Shown one piece after another: positions 26,181-35,223 of a stretch of 64,000 bases of DNA (the first letter of the stretch is position 1; each line of letters starts with the position of its first letter). The stretch is from Parahaliea aestuarii (lineage in GTDB: Bacteria > Pseudomonadota > Gammaproteobacteria > Pseudomonadales > Halieaceae): the NCBI RefSeq assembly GCF_008064635.1, contig NZ_VRYZ01000008.1:216892-280891 (forward strand). The letters run 5' to 3'. Position numbers and translations under genes: made by a program. Below the pieces are notes generated by a model. That model was given only the letters and a program-made list of their open reading frames with translations, made no database searches and was not told where the DNA came from.

Positions 26181-29100
26181 TCAGGCCGCGTCGACGATTT
26201 TCACCGCCGCGGCACGGGTTTCGCCGCGCAGTTGCGCGAGCAGCTGTTGTTTGCGAGGTTCCAGGTTCGCGCGGTTGCGATCCTTGACGTGACCAAAGCC
26301 GCGCAACTTGGCCGGCAGGCGCGCCAGTTCCAGGGCCACCTCGTAGTTGCTGCTGTTCAACGCGCCGAGCACGCTTTCAAGCACTTCTTCGTAGTCTGCG
26401 ATGTCGCGACGCTCCTGCTTGCGCTCCTCGGTGTAACCGAAGATATCCAGGCGAGTGCCGCGCAGACGACGCAGTTTCGCCAGCCAGCCAAAGGCGCTCA
26501 TCATCCACGGGCCGAATTCCTGTTTGATCAGGTGGCCGGTATTCGGATCGCGTTTGCTGAACAGGGGCGGTGCCATGTTGAAGCGCAGCTCGTAATCGCC
26601 TTCAAATTGCTGTGCCAGTTTTTTCTGGAAGCTGCCATCCGTGTAAAGACGCGCAACTTCATACTCGTCCTTGTAGGCCATCAACTTGAACAGATTGCGG
26701 GCCACCGCCACGCTGATGGAATTGGCCTGCTCCGCGCGCGGGTCGGCGGCGCGCACACGTTCGACCTGGCTGCGGTAGCGCTCGGCATAGGCCGCATCCT
26801 GGTACTCGGTAAGGCGCGCCACCCGGTCGGCAATAATCTCGTCCACGGATTCCAGTCGCGGAACCGGAGCCGGTTCCAGCTGTTCCACCAGGGCCAGGAC
26901 CTTCTCCGGCTGGTGGGCGCAGCGGCGCCCCCACAGGAAGGCGGCCTTGTTGAAGGACACCGCCACGCCGTTCAGTTCTATCGCCTCTTCCAGCGCTTCG
27001 GCGGATACCGGTACGGTGCCGCGCTGCCAGGCAAAACCCAGCAGGAACAGGTTGGAGGCAATGGAATCGCCCAGCAACTGGGTGGCAATCCGGGTGGAAT
27101 CGATAAAGTGAGTGTCGTCACCCACTTCCGTACTGATTTTGTCCTTCATGGACTGGGTAGGGAATCTGGCATCCGGATCCAGGATAAAGGCCGAGGTCGG
27201 CACTTCCGCTTCGTTAACTACCGCGTGAGTGCGGCCCTGGGCGACCTTGCCCATGGCTTCGTAGGTGCTGGTCACCACCAGGTCGCAACCCAGCAGCAGG
27301 TCCGCCTCGCCGGCGGGAATGCGCACCGCCTTGATGTCTTCCTGGTTCTGGCTCACCCGCACGTGACTCACCACGGCGCCGAACTTCTGTGCCAGGCCGG
27401 TCTGGTTCATGGTGGCGCAGCCCTTGCCCTCGATATGGGCGGCCATCGCCACCAGGGCAGTGATTGTCAGTACACCGGTACCGCCTACCCCGGTCACCAC
27501 GGTATTCCAGGGGCGATCCAGCGAGGGCAATTGCGGCTCCGGCAGGGGATCGAACACCACCTGGCTGTCGTCGCCGATACCGCCTGGCTTGCGCAGCTTG
27601 CCGCCGATCACCGAAACAAAGCTCGGGCAGAAGCCGTTGGCGCAGCTGTAGTCCTTGTTACATGAGCTCTGGTCAATCTGCCGCTTGCGACCCAACTCGG
27701 TCTCTTTCGGCAGCACCGACAGGCAGTTGGACTTGACGCTGCAGTCGCCGCAGCCTTCGCAGACCGCGTCGTTGATAAACAGGCGCTTGTTCGGGTCGAC
27801 CATTGTGCCTTTCTTGCGGCGACGGCGTTTTTCCGCCGCGCAGGTTTGCACATAGACGATGACGGAAGTGCCTTTGTAGTCGCGCAACTCTTTCTGCAGG
27901 GCGTCCATCTCGTCCCGGTGGTGCAGGCTGAAGCCCGGTATGCCGGAGATCTCGCCGCGCCAGGCATCGGGGGCGTCGCTGACCAGCGCAATGCGGCGCA
28001 CGTTCTCAGCGCTCACCTGCCGCACCACATCGCCCACACTCAGGGGGCCGTCGATGGGCTGGCCGCCGGTCATGGCCACCGCGTCGTTGTAGAGGATTTT
28101 GTAGGTGATGTTCACCTCGGCGGCGACGGCGGCGCGGATTGCCAGCAGGCCGCTGTGGAAATAGGTACCATCCCCCAGGTTCTGGAAAATGTGTTTGGTC
28201 TCGGTGAACGGCGCCTGGCCGATCCAGGTCACCCCTTCGCCGCCCATCTGGGTGAAGGTGTGGGTCTCGCGATCCGGCATCCACGTCGCCATGTAGTGGC
28301 AGCCGATACCGCCCATGGCGCGACTGCCTTCGGGCACCTTGGTGGAGGTGTTGTGGGGACAACCGGAGCAGAAGTGGGGCATCCGCTCGATCGTCTCCCG
28401 CGGCGTGGCGAGTGACGCTTCCTTGCGGTTGATCCAGTCGACACGCTGATCCATCAGCTCCGATTTGAAAAAGCGCTTGATGCGGCTGTGAATCGCCAGC
28501 GCCACCATCGCGGGGGTCAGTTCACCGAGATTGGGCAGTAGGTCTTTGCCGTTCTCGTCGAACTCGCCGAACACCCGCGGGCGCGCCGCCACCGGGTAGT
28601 TGTAGAGCTGGCCGGTCAGTTGGTCCTCGATAATGGAGCGCTTCTCTTCCACCACCAGGATTTCTTCCAGCCCCTCGGCGAATTCGTGGGTGGTGCGCGG
28701 CTCCAGCGGCCAGGGCATGCCCACCTTGTACACCCGCAGGCCGATCTGGGCGGCGACTTTGTCGTCGATCCCCATGTCCTCAAGCGCCTGCATCACGTCG
28801 AGGTAGGCCTTGCCGGAGGTAATGATGCCAAAGCGGGCGTTGGGGCTGTCCACCACGATACGGTTGAGCCCGTTGACCCGGGCGAATTCGCGGGCGGCGT
28901 AAATCTTGTACTTGTTGAGCCGCAGTTCCTGCTCCAGCGGCTTGTCCGGCCAGCGCGCGTGGACACCGTCCGCGGGCAACTGGAACTCCTCGGGAATCAC
29001 GATATCAATGCGGTTGGGGTCGATGTCGGCGGAGATGGCCGAATCCATATTCTCGGTAATAGCCTTCAGCGCCACCCAGCAGCCTGAGTAGCGCGACAGT

Positions 29101-29681
29101 TCCCAGCCGTATACGCCCAAGTCAAGCACTTCCTGCACGTTGGCGGGACTCAGCACCGGCACCGAGGCACCGATGAACATATGCTCGCTCTGGTGCGGCA
29201 GGGTGGATGATTTACAGGCGTGGTCGTCGCCGGCCACCGCCAGTACACCGCCGTATTTGCTGGTGCCGAAGGCGTTGGCGTGCTTGATGACATCCATGGA
29301 GCGGTCGACACCGGGGCCCTTGCCGTACCACATGGAAAACACGCCATCGTACTTGCCACCGCGAAACAGGTTGGTCTGCTGGCTGCCCCACACTGCCGTA
29401 GCGGCGAGATCCTCATTGATGCCGGGCTGGAAAACCACGTTGTGCTTGTCGAGCCAGGGCTTGGCCCGCCACATGGCCTGGTCCACCCCGCCTACGGGGG
29501 AACCCCGATAACCGGAAATGAACGCCGCGGTGTTCAGGCCGCGCCGCTGGTCACGCTGGTGCTGCAACATGGGCAGGCGCACCAGAGCCTCGATACCCGT
29601 CATGTAGGCGCGAGTGGTATCCAGCGCGTATTTGTCGTCCAGCGATACTTTGCGAACAGCGTTGTTGCCGTGGGTAGTCAT
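26181..29681 (-). CDS. Indolepyruvate ferredoxin oxidoreductase, fused alpha-beta form
   Basis: A 1166-residue thiamine-diphosphate enzyme combining both subunits, which decarboxylates aryl (or branched) 2-oxo acids to acyl-CoA with ferredoxin as acceptor. The N-terminal half has the pyrimidine and pyrophosphate ThDP domains (GYRGSPVGGVDQAMW; MPHFCSGCPHNTST; IGCHYMATW). A ferredoxin-like cysteine cluster follows near residues 640-690 (CEGCGDCSVKSNC and two later Cys). The gamma-type domain (GVGGTGVLTITALVA) comes next. The substrate is presumably produced by the neighbouring dehydrogenase or aminotransferase. It is divergent from an Lrp-type regulator, its likely controller. Confidence 0.93.
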   Translation of the reverse strand: MTTHGNNAVRKVSLDDKYALDTTRAYMTGIEALVRLPMLQHQRDQRRGLNTAAFISGYRGSPVGGVDQAMWRAKPWLDKHNVVFQPGINEDLAATAVWGSQQTNLFRGGKYDGVFSMWYGKGPGVDRSMDVIKHANAFGTSKYGGVLAVAGDDHACKSSTLPHQSEHMFIGASVPVLSPANVQEVLDLGVYGWELSRYSGCWVALKAITENMDSAISADIDPNRIDIVIPEEFQLPADGVHARWPDKPLEQELRLNKYKIYAAREFARVNGLNRIVVDSPNARFGIITSGKAYLDVMQALEDMGIDDKVAAQIGLRVYKVGMPWPLEPRTTHEFAEGLEEILVVEEKRSIIEDQLTGQLYNYPVAARPRVFGEFDENGKDLLPNLGELTPAMVALAIHSRIKRFFKSELMDQRVDWINRKEASLATPRETIERMPHFCSGCPHNTSTKVPEGSRAMGGIGCHYMATWMPDRETHTFTQMGGEGVTWIGQAPFTETKHIFQNLGDGTYFHSGLLAIRAAVAAEVNITYKILYNDAVAMTGGQPIDGPLSVGDVVRQVSAENVRRIALVSDAPDAWRGEISGIPGFSLHHRDEMDALQKELRDYKGTSVIVYVQTCAAEKRRRRKKGTMVDPNKRLFINDAVCEGCGDCSVKSNCLSVLPKETELGRKRQIDQSSCNKDYSCANGFCPSFVSVIGGKLRKPGGIGDDSQVVFDPLPEPQLPSLDRPWNTVVTGVGGTGVLTITALVAMAAHIEGKGCATMNQTGLAQKFGAVVSHVRVSQNQEDIKAVRIPAGEADLLLGCDLVVTSTYEAMGKVAQGRTHAVVNEAEVPTSAFILDPDARFPTQSMKDKISTEVGDDTHFIDSTRIATQLLGDSIASNLFLLGFAWQRGTVPVSAEALEEAIELNGVAVSFNKAAFLWGRRCAHQPEKVLALVEQLEPAPVPRLESVDEIIADRVARLTEYQDAAYAERYRSQVERVRAADPRAEQANSISVAVARNLFKLMAYKDEYEVARLYTDGSFQKKLAQQFEGDYELRFNMAPPLFSKRDPNTGHLIKQEFGPWMMSAFGWLAKLRRLRGTRLDIFGYTEERKQERRDIADYEEVLESVLGALNSSNYEVALELARLPAKLRGFGHVKDRNRANLEPRKQQLLAQLRGETRAAAVKIVDAA

Positions 29682-29767
29682 ATCCAGCTCACCTCTTTAT
29701 TGCGGCATAGTGTCACCCAGAAGTATAGGAATTGTTATTTGATCTACAGGCTCCAGCGGCCATAGAA

Positions 29768-29782
29768 TGCATAGAATATGCA
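29768..29782. promoter_or_regulatory. Palindromic site in the iorAB-lrp divergent region (candidate operator)
   Basis: A perfect palindrome TGCATA-GAA-TATGCA lies 25 bases before the Lrp-family start, in a locally AT-rich 125-base divergent region. Its 15-base size and dyad symmetry fit Lrp/AsnC-family operators. Binding is inference. Confidence 0.5.
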
Positions 29783-29806
29783 CTGAAATATTATTTTGAG
29801 GATAGT

Positions 29807-30283
29807 ATGCCTACTTCTTTGGCAAAACAGGATTTGGACATCCTCCGTCTACTGCAGCGGGACGCCACCCTCAGCACCGGAGAGATCGCCGAGCGGGTGA
29901 ACCTGTCCCAATCCCCGTGCTGGCGGCGTATCAACCGGCTGGAGCAGGAGGGCATCATTCAGCGCCGGGTGGCGCTGCTCGACCGGGACTCCCTGGGCAT
30001 GGAGGTGGTGGTGTTCGCCACCATCAACCTCACCTCCACCGGACGCCAGAATCTGATGAGCTTTGAAGAAGATATCGTGCGGCACCCGGAGGTCATGGAG
30101 TGTTACACCATGACCGGGATATGGGACTATATGCTGAAGATCGTGACCCGGGACATCCGCCACTACGAAGAGTTCGTGCGCAACACCCTGACCGCCAGCC
30201 CGGCGATCCGCGAACTGCACTCCCACATGGCGGTGACCGAGATCAAGAACAGCACAGAGCTGCCGCTGGATACCCAGCTCTGA
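29807..30283 (+). CDS. Lrp/AsnC-family transcriptional regulator
   Basis: A 158-residue regulator with an N-terminal winged helix-turn-helix (AERVNLSQSPCWRRINRLE, residues ~25-45) and a C-terminal RAM/ligand domain (MEVVVFATINL; MTGIWDYMLKIVTRDI; HSHMAVTEIK). ATG 29807 follows gaggat; the longer reading from 29732 lacks a ribosome-binding site and adds non-family sequence. It is divergent from iorAB and followed within 35 bases by the aminotransferase gene. This resembles BkdR-like regulators of amino-acid catabolism. Confidence 0.9.
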   Translation: MPTSLAKQDLDILRLLQRDATLSTGEIAERVNLSQSPCWRRINRLEQEGIIQRRVALLDRDSLGMEVVVFATINLTSTGRQNLMSFEEDIVRHPEVMECYTMTGIWDYMLKIVTRDIRHYEEFVRNTLTASPAIRELHSHMAVTEIKNSTELPLDTQL

Positions 30284-30318
30284 GCCCCGCGCCAGCCCAA
30301 CGCCACGAACAGGATGTC

Positions 30319-31464
30319 ATGAACCTGCACAGCAAGCTGCCGGATGTCGGCACCACCATATTTACCCGCATGTCCGCCCTGGCGCGGGAACACGGCGCCA
30401 TCAATCTGTCCCAGGGTTTCCCGGACTTCCCTGCCCCCGAGGGACTGCGTCAGGCCCTGGCCCGGCACGCACTGGAGGGCCATAACCAGTATGCGCCGAT
30501 GATCGGCGAGGCCGCCCTGCGCGAACAGGTCGCCCTGCAATTGCAGAACTTTCGCGGCGTTGCAGCGGACCCGACCGAAGAAATCACCATTGTCCCCGGC
30601 GCCACCGAAGGCCTGTTCTGCGCCATCATGGCGCTGGTGGGCCGCGACGATGAAGTGATCCTGCTGGACCCGAGCTACGACAGTTACGAACCGGCGGTGC
30701 GCCTGGCCGGCGGTCGCGCGGTGCATGTTCCGCTAAACAACCGAGACTTCAGCGTGGACTGGGAGCGCGTGACCGGTGCCCTGTCACCCCGCAGCCGCAT
30801 GATCGTCATCAACAGCCCCCACAACCCGACCGGCGCGGTGCTCAGCCACAGCGACCTGGAAACCCTGCAGGCACTGGCAGAGCAACACGACCTGCTGGTG
30901 GTGAGCGACGAGGTCTACGAGCATCTGGTGTTCGACGGCGCCCGACACCACAGCGTGCTGCAATACCCCGCCTTGCGGGCGCGCAGTGTGGCCGTCTATT
31001 CCTTCGGCAAGACCTACGGCGTCACCGGCTGGAAAACCGGCTACTGTGTGGCCCCCGCTGCGATCACTGCCGAGTTGCGCAAGGTGCACCAGTTCAACTG
31101 CTTTGTCGGCGTCACGCCGGTGCAGCTGGCGCTGGCGGACTTTATGGCGGCAGAGCCGGCCTACCCCGCTGCGCTGCCGGCCTTCTACCAGGCCAAGCGC
31201 GACCTGCTACAGCGGGCCCTGGCGCCCTCCCGTTTCCGCCTGCGCCCGAGCCCCGGCACCTACTTCCAGTTACTCGATTACGGCGCTATCAGCGATGAGC
31301 CGGATCACCAGCTGTGCGAGCGCTGGACCCGGGAACACGGTGTTGCCAGCATCCCCATTTCCATCTTTTACCAGGCCCCGCCACAGCAGCACTTCCTGCG
31401 CCTGTGCTTTGCCAAGCAGGACGAGCAGCTGCTGCGGGCCGCGGAGGTACTATGCAGGATTTAA
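30319..31464 (+). CDS. Methionine/glutamine-type PLP aminotransferase (YbdL-like)
   Basis: A 381-residue class I/II aminotransferase, close to E. coli YbdL, a methionine aminotransferase that also uses aromatic amino acids. Marks: NLSQGFPDFPAP, NSPHNPTGAV, the PLP lysine K231 in SFGKTYGVTGWKTGY, and the Arg of LRLCF near the end. ATG 30319 follows aggatgtc. The next gene, an omega-amidase, starts inside its last codons. Such pairs run glutamine-linked transamination, with the amidase hydrolysing the 2-oxoglutaramate product. Confidence 0.9.
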   Translation: MNLHSKLPDVGTTIFTRMSALAREHGAINLSQGFPDFPAPEGLRQALARHALEGHNQYAPMIGEAALREQVALQLQNFRGVAADPTEEITIVPGATEGLFCAIMALVGRDDEVILLDPSYDSYEPAVRLAGGRAVHVPLNNRDFSVDWERVTGALSPRSRMIVINSPHNPTGAVLSHSDLETLQALAEQHDLLVVSDEVYEHLVFDGARHHSVLQYPALRARSVAVYSFGKTYGVTGWKTGYCVAPAAITAELRKVHQFNCFVGVTPVQLALADFMAAEPAYPAALPAFYQAKRDLLQRALAPSRFRLRPSPGTYFQLLDYGAISDEPDHQLCERWTREHGVASIPISIFYQAPPQQHFLRLCFAKQDEQLLRAAEVLCRI

Positions 31465-32234
31465 AAGTCAGCCTGGTCCAGTGCGAACTCGCCTGGGAGG
31501 CTCCGGCCGACAATCGGCGCCAGTTCGATGAGATCATCGCAGCCACCGCCGATACCGACCTGATCGTGCTGCCGGAGATGTTCACCACCGGCTTTTCCAT
31601 GAATGCACTGGCCAATGCCGAGGCCCCGGGAGGCGCGACCGAACAGTGGCTGCAGGACAGGGCCCGCGAGCACAACTGCGCTCTCACCGGCTCTATCGCG
31701 GTCCAGGCGGGCGACGCTGTCTACAATCGCATGCTGTTCGCGACCCCGGAGGGCTGTGACTTTTACGACAAACGCCACCTGTTCCGAATGGCGGGCGAGC
31801 ACAAGCGCTACGCACCGGGTAGTGAACGGGTTATCGTGAGCTGGCGCGGCTGGCGCATACTGCTGCAGGTCTGCTACGACCTGCGCTTCCCGGTGTTCAG
31901 TCGCAATACCGGCGACTACGACCTGGCCGTCTACGTGGCCAACTGGCCCGCGACCCGGCGCTTGCACTGGCGCAGCCTGCTACAGGCGCGAGCGATCGAA
32001 AACCAGGCCTGCGTGGTGGGAGTGAATCGTATCGGCAGCGATGCCAGGGGGCTCGACTACAGCGGCGACAGCCTCGCTATCGACGCCCAGGGCGCCATTC
32101 TGGCAGACCCCGAAAATGAAAACGGCACCACCAACGCTGTGTTGGACGGTGCCGCTCTGGTCAAGTACCGGGAAGCTTTCCCCTGCCAGCTGGATGCCGA
32201 CGGCTTCCAGCTGGCGGGTATCACCACCCGGTGA
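31452..32234 (+). CDS. Omega-amidase (YafV-like, nitrilase superfamily)
   Basis: A 260-residue carbon-nitrogen hydrolase with the Glu-Lys-Cys triad at E42 (LPEMF), K107 (YDKRHLF) and C141 (VCYDLRFP). YafV-type enzymes hydrolyse 2-oxoglutaramate and 2-oxosuccinamate, pulling glutamine-dependent transamination forward, for example in methionine salvage. ATG 31452 follows ggagg at good spacing and lies 13 bases inside the aminotransferase gene, so translation is coupled. Confidence 0.9.
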   Translation: MQDLKVSLVQCELAWEAPADNRRQFDEIIAATADTDLIVLPEMFTTGFSMNALANAEAPGGATEQWLQDRAREHNCALTGSIAVQAGDAVYNRMLFATPEGCDFYDKRHLFRMAGEHKRYAPGSERVIVSWRGWRILLQVCYDLRFPVFSRNTGDYDLAVYVANWPATRRLHWRSLLQARAIENQACVVGVNRIGSDARGLDYSGDSLAIDAQGAILADPENENGTTNAVLDGAALVKYREAFPCQLDADGFQLAGITTR

Positions 32235-32241
32235 GCGCCAC

Positions 32242-33264
32242 TTACTCCTCGTAAGTGACTTCCAGGGTGGCCATGGTGCGGCGGTTCTGCGCGCGGCCTT
32301 CCTTGGTGTCGTTGGTAGCGACCGGCTGGGCTTCACCGTAACCAACCGGCTTGATGCGGCTGGCGGCAATACCGTACTGGTTAACCAGCATGTCTTTCAC
32401 AGCGTCAGCACGGCGCTGGGAGAGCTTCTGGTTGTAGTCGTCCGGACCAACGCTGTCGGTGTGACCTTCCAGTTGCACGTCAACATCGTCGAAGCGTTTG
32501 AGGAAGTTGGCCAGCTCGCCGATATCGTTGAAGTACTGCTCCTTCACCTTGCTGGAGTCGAAGTCGAAATTCACCTTCAGCTTGATGGAGGCTACGCGCT
32601 CAACCGGCAGCGGACAGCCGTTGGCATCAACGCGGGTGCCGGGGGGAGTGCCGGGGCACTGGTCCTTGTCATCGGTAACGCCGTCACCGTCGGAATCCAC
32701 CGGCGCCGGGGGTGGCGGCGGGGGCGAATCTTCCTTCACTTTACCGAAGTAGTAGTTCAGGCCAGCGGTGAGCAGCACGTCGTTGTGGCTCTCGTCCAGG
32801 CTGTGCACCAGGCGGGCTTCGAGGCGGGCGCCGAAGCGGGAGGTCAGCATGTAGCGGACACCGGCGCCGGCGTTCAGTACGGTTTCCACGGAATCGATAC
32901 CGTTATCGGCCTCGAAATCGATTTCACCACCACCGAAGGCCAGGTAGGGACGCACGCGGTTGCCGCCACCGATGTAGCTGCCACCGTAGTACAGCATGTC
33001 CAGCTGCCAGGTGGCGACGTCGATGTCGACACCGTTAGTGTTGCTTTCATCTTCTGCGTAGAAGATCTCGGCCGCCCAGTTGTCGTCAAAGGCGTACTCC
33101 AGGCTCACCCAGGGCGTTGCGGTGTCGTCGATGTCCCGGTCTCTATCGAAATACCACTGACCGATCCCCCCGTTGATTGTAATGGGCACATCTGCGGATG
33201 CGGGGACCGCCAGTACCGAAGCCAGCGCTGCGCCGGCTGCAAGGGAAAGAATTCGTTTTTTCAT
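32242..33264 (-). CDS. OmpA-family outer membrane protein
   Basis: The 340-residue protein has a signal peptide (MKKRILSLAAG to about residue 25), an N-terminal eight-strand beta-barrel (~25-180), a Pro-rich linker, a thrombospondin type 3-like calcium repeat (DSDGDGVTDDKDQCPGTP), and a C-terminal OmpA peptidoglycan-binding domain (FDFDSSKVKE; EGHTDSVG; LSQRRADAV). It anchors the outer membrane to the cell wall. The start is ATG 33264. An AT-rich stretch upstream holds a possible -10 (AATATA on the plus strand, 33330-33335). It is convergent with the amidase gene, 7 bases apart. Confidence 0.93.
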   Translation of the reverse strand: MKKRILSLAAGAALASVLAVPASADVPITINGGIGQWYFDRDRDIDDTATPWVSLEYAFDDNWAAEIFYAEDESNTNGVDIDVATWQLDMLYYGGSYIGGGNRVRPYLAFGGGEIDFEADNGIDSVETVLNAGAGVRYMLTSRFGARLEARLVHSLDESHNDVLLTAGLNYYFGKVKEDSPPPPPPAPVDSDGDGVTDDKDQCPGTPPGTRVDANGCPLPVERVASIKLKVNFDFDSSKVKEQYFNDIGELANFLKRFDDVDVQLEGHTDSVGPDDYNQKLSQRRADAVKDMLVNQYGIAASRIKPVGYGEAQPVATNDTKEGRAQNRRTMATLEVTYEE

Positions 33265-33329
33265 TGTTACACATCTCCTGATCAAAAATACGCACGCCCG
33301 AGCCTAGTCGCGCGACCCTACGTCACTTC

Positions 33330-33335
33330 AATATA
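33330..33335 (-). promoter_or_regulatory. Possible -10 element (TATATT) for ompA
   Basis: Read on the minus strand, TATATT lies about 65 bases upstream of the ompA start in an AT-rich region unlike the rest of the window; TTAGAA lies about 18 bases further upstream as a weak -35. Strong expression of OmpA fits. Confidence 0.4.
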
Positions 33336-33430
33336 GCAGTGATTTTTGAACTTTCTAATAAAGTTGGGGTGGAATTTTTACGGTGATATTTGCGCATTTC
33401 CCGGGAATAACTCCCAGATAGCGCCACCGG

Positions 33431-34144
33431 CTACCAGTCCAGCACCCGTTTTACGAAGGGCACAGTCAGCGCCCGCTGCTCCGCCAGGGAGTGACGGTCG
33501 AGCAAGGCGAGTATGTCCAGCAGCTCCGGCAGTGCCCGCGGCGCCCTGACGACAATGAAACGGGCCACTTCCGGCGGCAACTGCAACCCCCGGCGCCCGG
33601 CCCGAAAAGCCAGCACCCGGCATTTGTGCTCATCATCACTGTCTGGCAGATGATATACGATCCCCCACCCCAGACGCGAACGCAAATCGGCCAATTGGAC
33701 TGCCAAATGCCTCGGCGCCGCATCCGCTGCCAGCAGCAGGCGGCAGCCTGCGGCCCGGGCGCGATTGAAAAAGTGGAACAGAGCCTGCTCCCAGGTTTCG
33801 TCGCCGGCGACGGCCTGCAAGTCATCCAGGCACACCAGGGCAAGGTTTTCCATGTCCGCCAGCACTGCATCCGGCGGGTGATCCAGCAACTCCGCCAGCG
33901 GCAGGTAGAGAGCGCCTTCACCGGCCAGGTGGCAGCTGGCCTGTAGCAAATGGGATTTGCCACTGCCGCCAGCCCCGTGCAGAAAGATCACCGGCTCGCC
34001 ACAGGGCTCCAGTTGCTGGCGCAACTGGGGTAGCAAGGGCGCCACTGACTCAGTGGCGAGAAAATTGTCCAGAGTGGCGTCGTCGCGCAGGTGGACATTG
34101 AGGGCGAGCTGATGCCCGCCGGGCGCTGCACTCGACACGCTCAT
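33431..34144 (-). CDS. hda: DnaA inactivator Hda
   Basis: The 237-residue AAA+ protein has the clamp-binding-like QLALNVHL at residues 12-19 and Walker A GAGGSGKS at 57-64, followed by a DDLQAVAGDE Walker B-type stretch. With the sliding clamp, Hda stimulates ATP hydrolysis on DnaA after initiation. Its start overlaps the perM stop by 4 bases (ATGA), making it the third gene of the DUF2066-perM-hda operon. Confidence 0.9.
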   Translation of the reverse strand: MSVSSAAPGGHQLALNVHLRDDATLDNFLATESVAPLLPQLRQQLEPCGEPVIFLHGAGGSGKSHLLQASCHLAGEGALYLPLAELLDHPPDAVLADMENLALVCLDDLQAVAGDETWEQALFHFFNRARAAGCRLLLAADAAPRHLAVQLADLRSRLGWGIVYHLPDSDDEHKCRVLAFRAGRRGLQLPPEVARFIVVRAPRALPELLDILALLDRHSLAEQRALTVPFVKRVLDW

Positions 34145-35223
34145 TCTCCGGTGTAGAGATCGCTGGCGCGATAGTGCGCCACCGCGTGCCTCAGGAAGAC
34201 CATGATCACCGCCGACACCGGCAGTGCCACCAGCACGCCGACAAAACCGGCAATCTGGCCACCGGCCATCAGGGCGAAAATCACCGCCACCGGGTGCAGG
34301 CCAATGCGATCCCCCACAAGGATGGGCGTCAACACCACCGACTCCAGCACTTGGCCAATGCCGAACACCAGCGCCACCAGCAGCAGCGCGCTCAGCTCGT
34401 GGAACTGGAACCAGGCCACCAGCAGGCTGCTGACGATACCGACGATAAAGCCCAGGTAGGGCACGATACTGGCCAGCCCCGCCACCATGCCCAGCACCAG
34501 GGCCAGCTGCACACCGACAATACTGAGGCCGAGGCTGTAAATCACCCCCAGCGCCAGCATCACCAGCAACTGGCCGCGAATAAAGGCGCCGAGCACTTCG
34601 TCGGCCTGCCCGACCATCAACGAGGTGTTCTCCTGCCAGGCCTTTGGCACCATGCGCAGGATCTTGCCCATCAGGATGTCCCAGTCGCGCATCAGGTAAA
34701 AGGCCACTACCGGCACCAGGGCGAGATTGAACAACCCGGCCAGGAGACCGGCGCCCGAGCCGGTAATACCGCGCAGGGTGGAGGCTGTCGCCTTGCCCAG
34801 GGACTGCCAGTTCTCGGCCAGGCGCGAGGTCCAGTCGATCTCGGGCAGGGCGGATACCGGCACACTGAAGCGGGCCTGCAACCAGGGCAGAAGGGTGTCG
34901 GTGATCCAGCGGTAGATGTCCGGTATTTTGCGCACCAGGGCGTCCACCTGGTGGACCAACGCCGGAATGGCAATCAGCAGGGCGATTGCCAGCAGGACGG
35001 TGAATATCAGGAACACCACCGACACTCCCAACCCGCGCCCCATGCCGCGCCGCTCCAGCATATCCACCAGGGGGTCGCCGAGGTAGCCGATCAGCGCACC
35101 GAGCACAAAGGGCAGCAGAATGGGCTGTAATAGATAGAAAGCCAGCCCCAGCGCGACGAGGACAGCCAGCAGCCAGGGCCAGCGCCGTGGCCCGAGGGGA
35201 CCGCCTGTCATCGACTCTGCCAC
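34141..35223 (-). CDS. AI-2E family transporter (PerM-like)
   Basis: A 360-residue integral membrane protein with about eight hydrophobic helices, a central soluble region and the family phrases FVLGALIGYLGDPLVDMLERR and LVGDRIGLHPVAVIFALMAG. The family includes TqsA and PerM; the substrate here is unknown. It overlaps the DUF2066 stop by 16 bases and hda by 4. Confidence 0.88.
   Translation of the reverse strand: MAESMTGGPLGPRRWPWLLAVLVALGLAFYLLQPILLPFVLGALIGYLGDPLVDMLERRGMGRGLGVSVVFLIFTVLLAIALLIAIPALVHQVDALVRKIPDIYRWITDTLLPWLQARFSVPVSALPEIDWTSRLAENWQSLGKATASTLRGITGSGAGLLAGLFNLALVPVVAFYLMRDWDILMGKILRMVPKAWQENTSLMVGQADEVLGAFIRGQLLVMLALGVIYSLGLSIVGVQLALVLGMVAGLASIVPYLGFIVGIVSSLLVAWFQFHELSALLLVALVFGIGQVLESVVLTPILVGDRIGLHPVAVIFALMAGGQIAGFVGVLVALPVSAVIMVFLRHAVAHYRASDLYTGE

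Noticed and set aside
26232..27665. A 477-residue plus-strand reading frame opposite the indolepyruvate oxidoreductase gene
   Set aside because: It lies wholly antisense to a clearly recognisable enzyme and has His/Gly-rich, low-complexity composition typical of shadow frames in GC-rich DNA. The same applies to long antisense frames such as 816-2069, 15075-16517 and 20804-22507.
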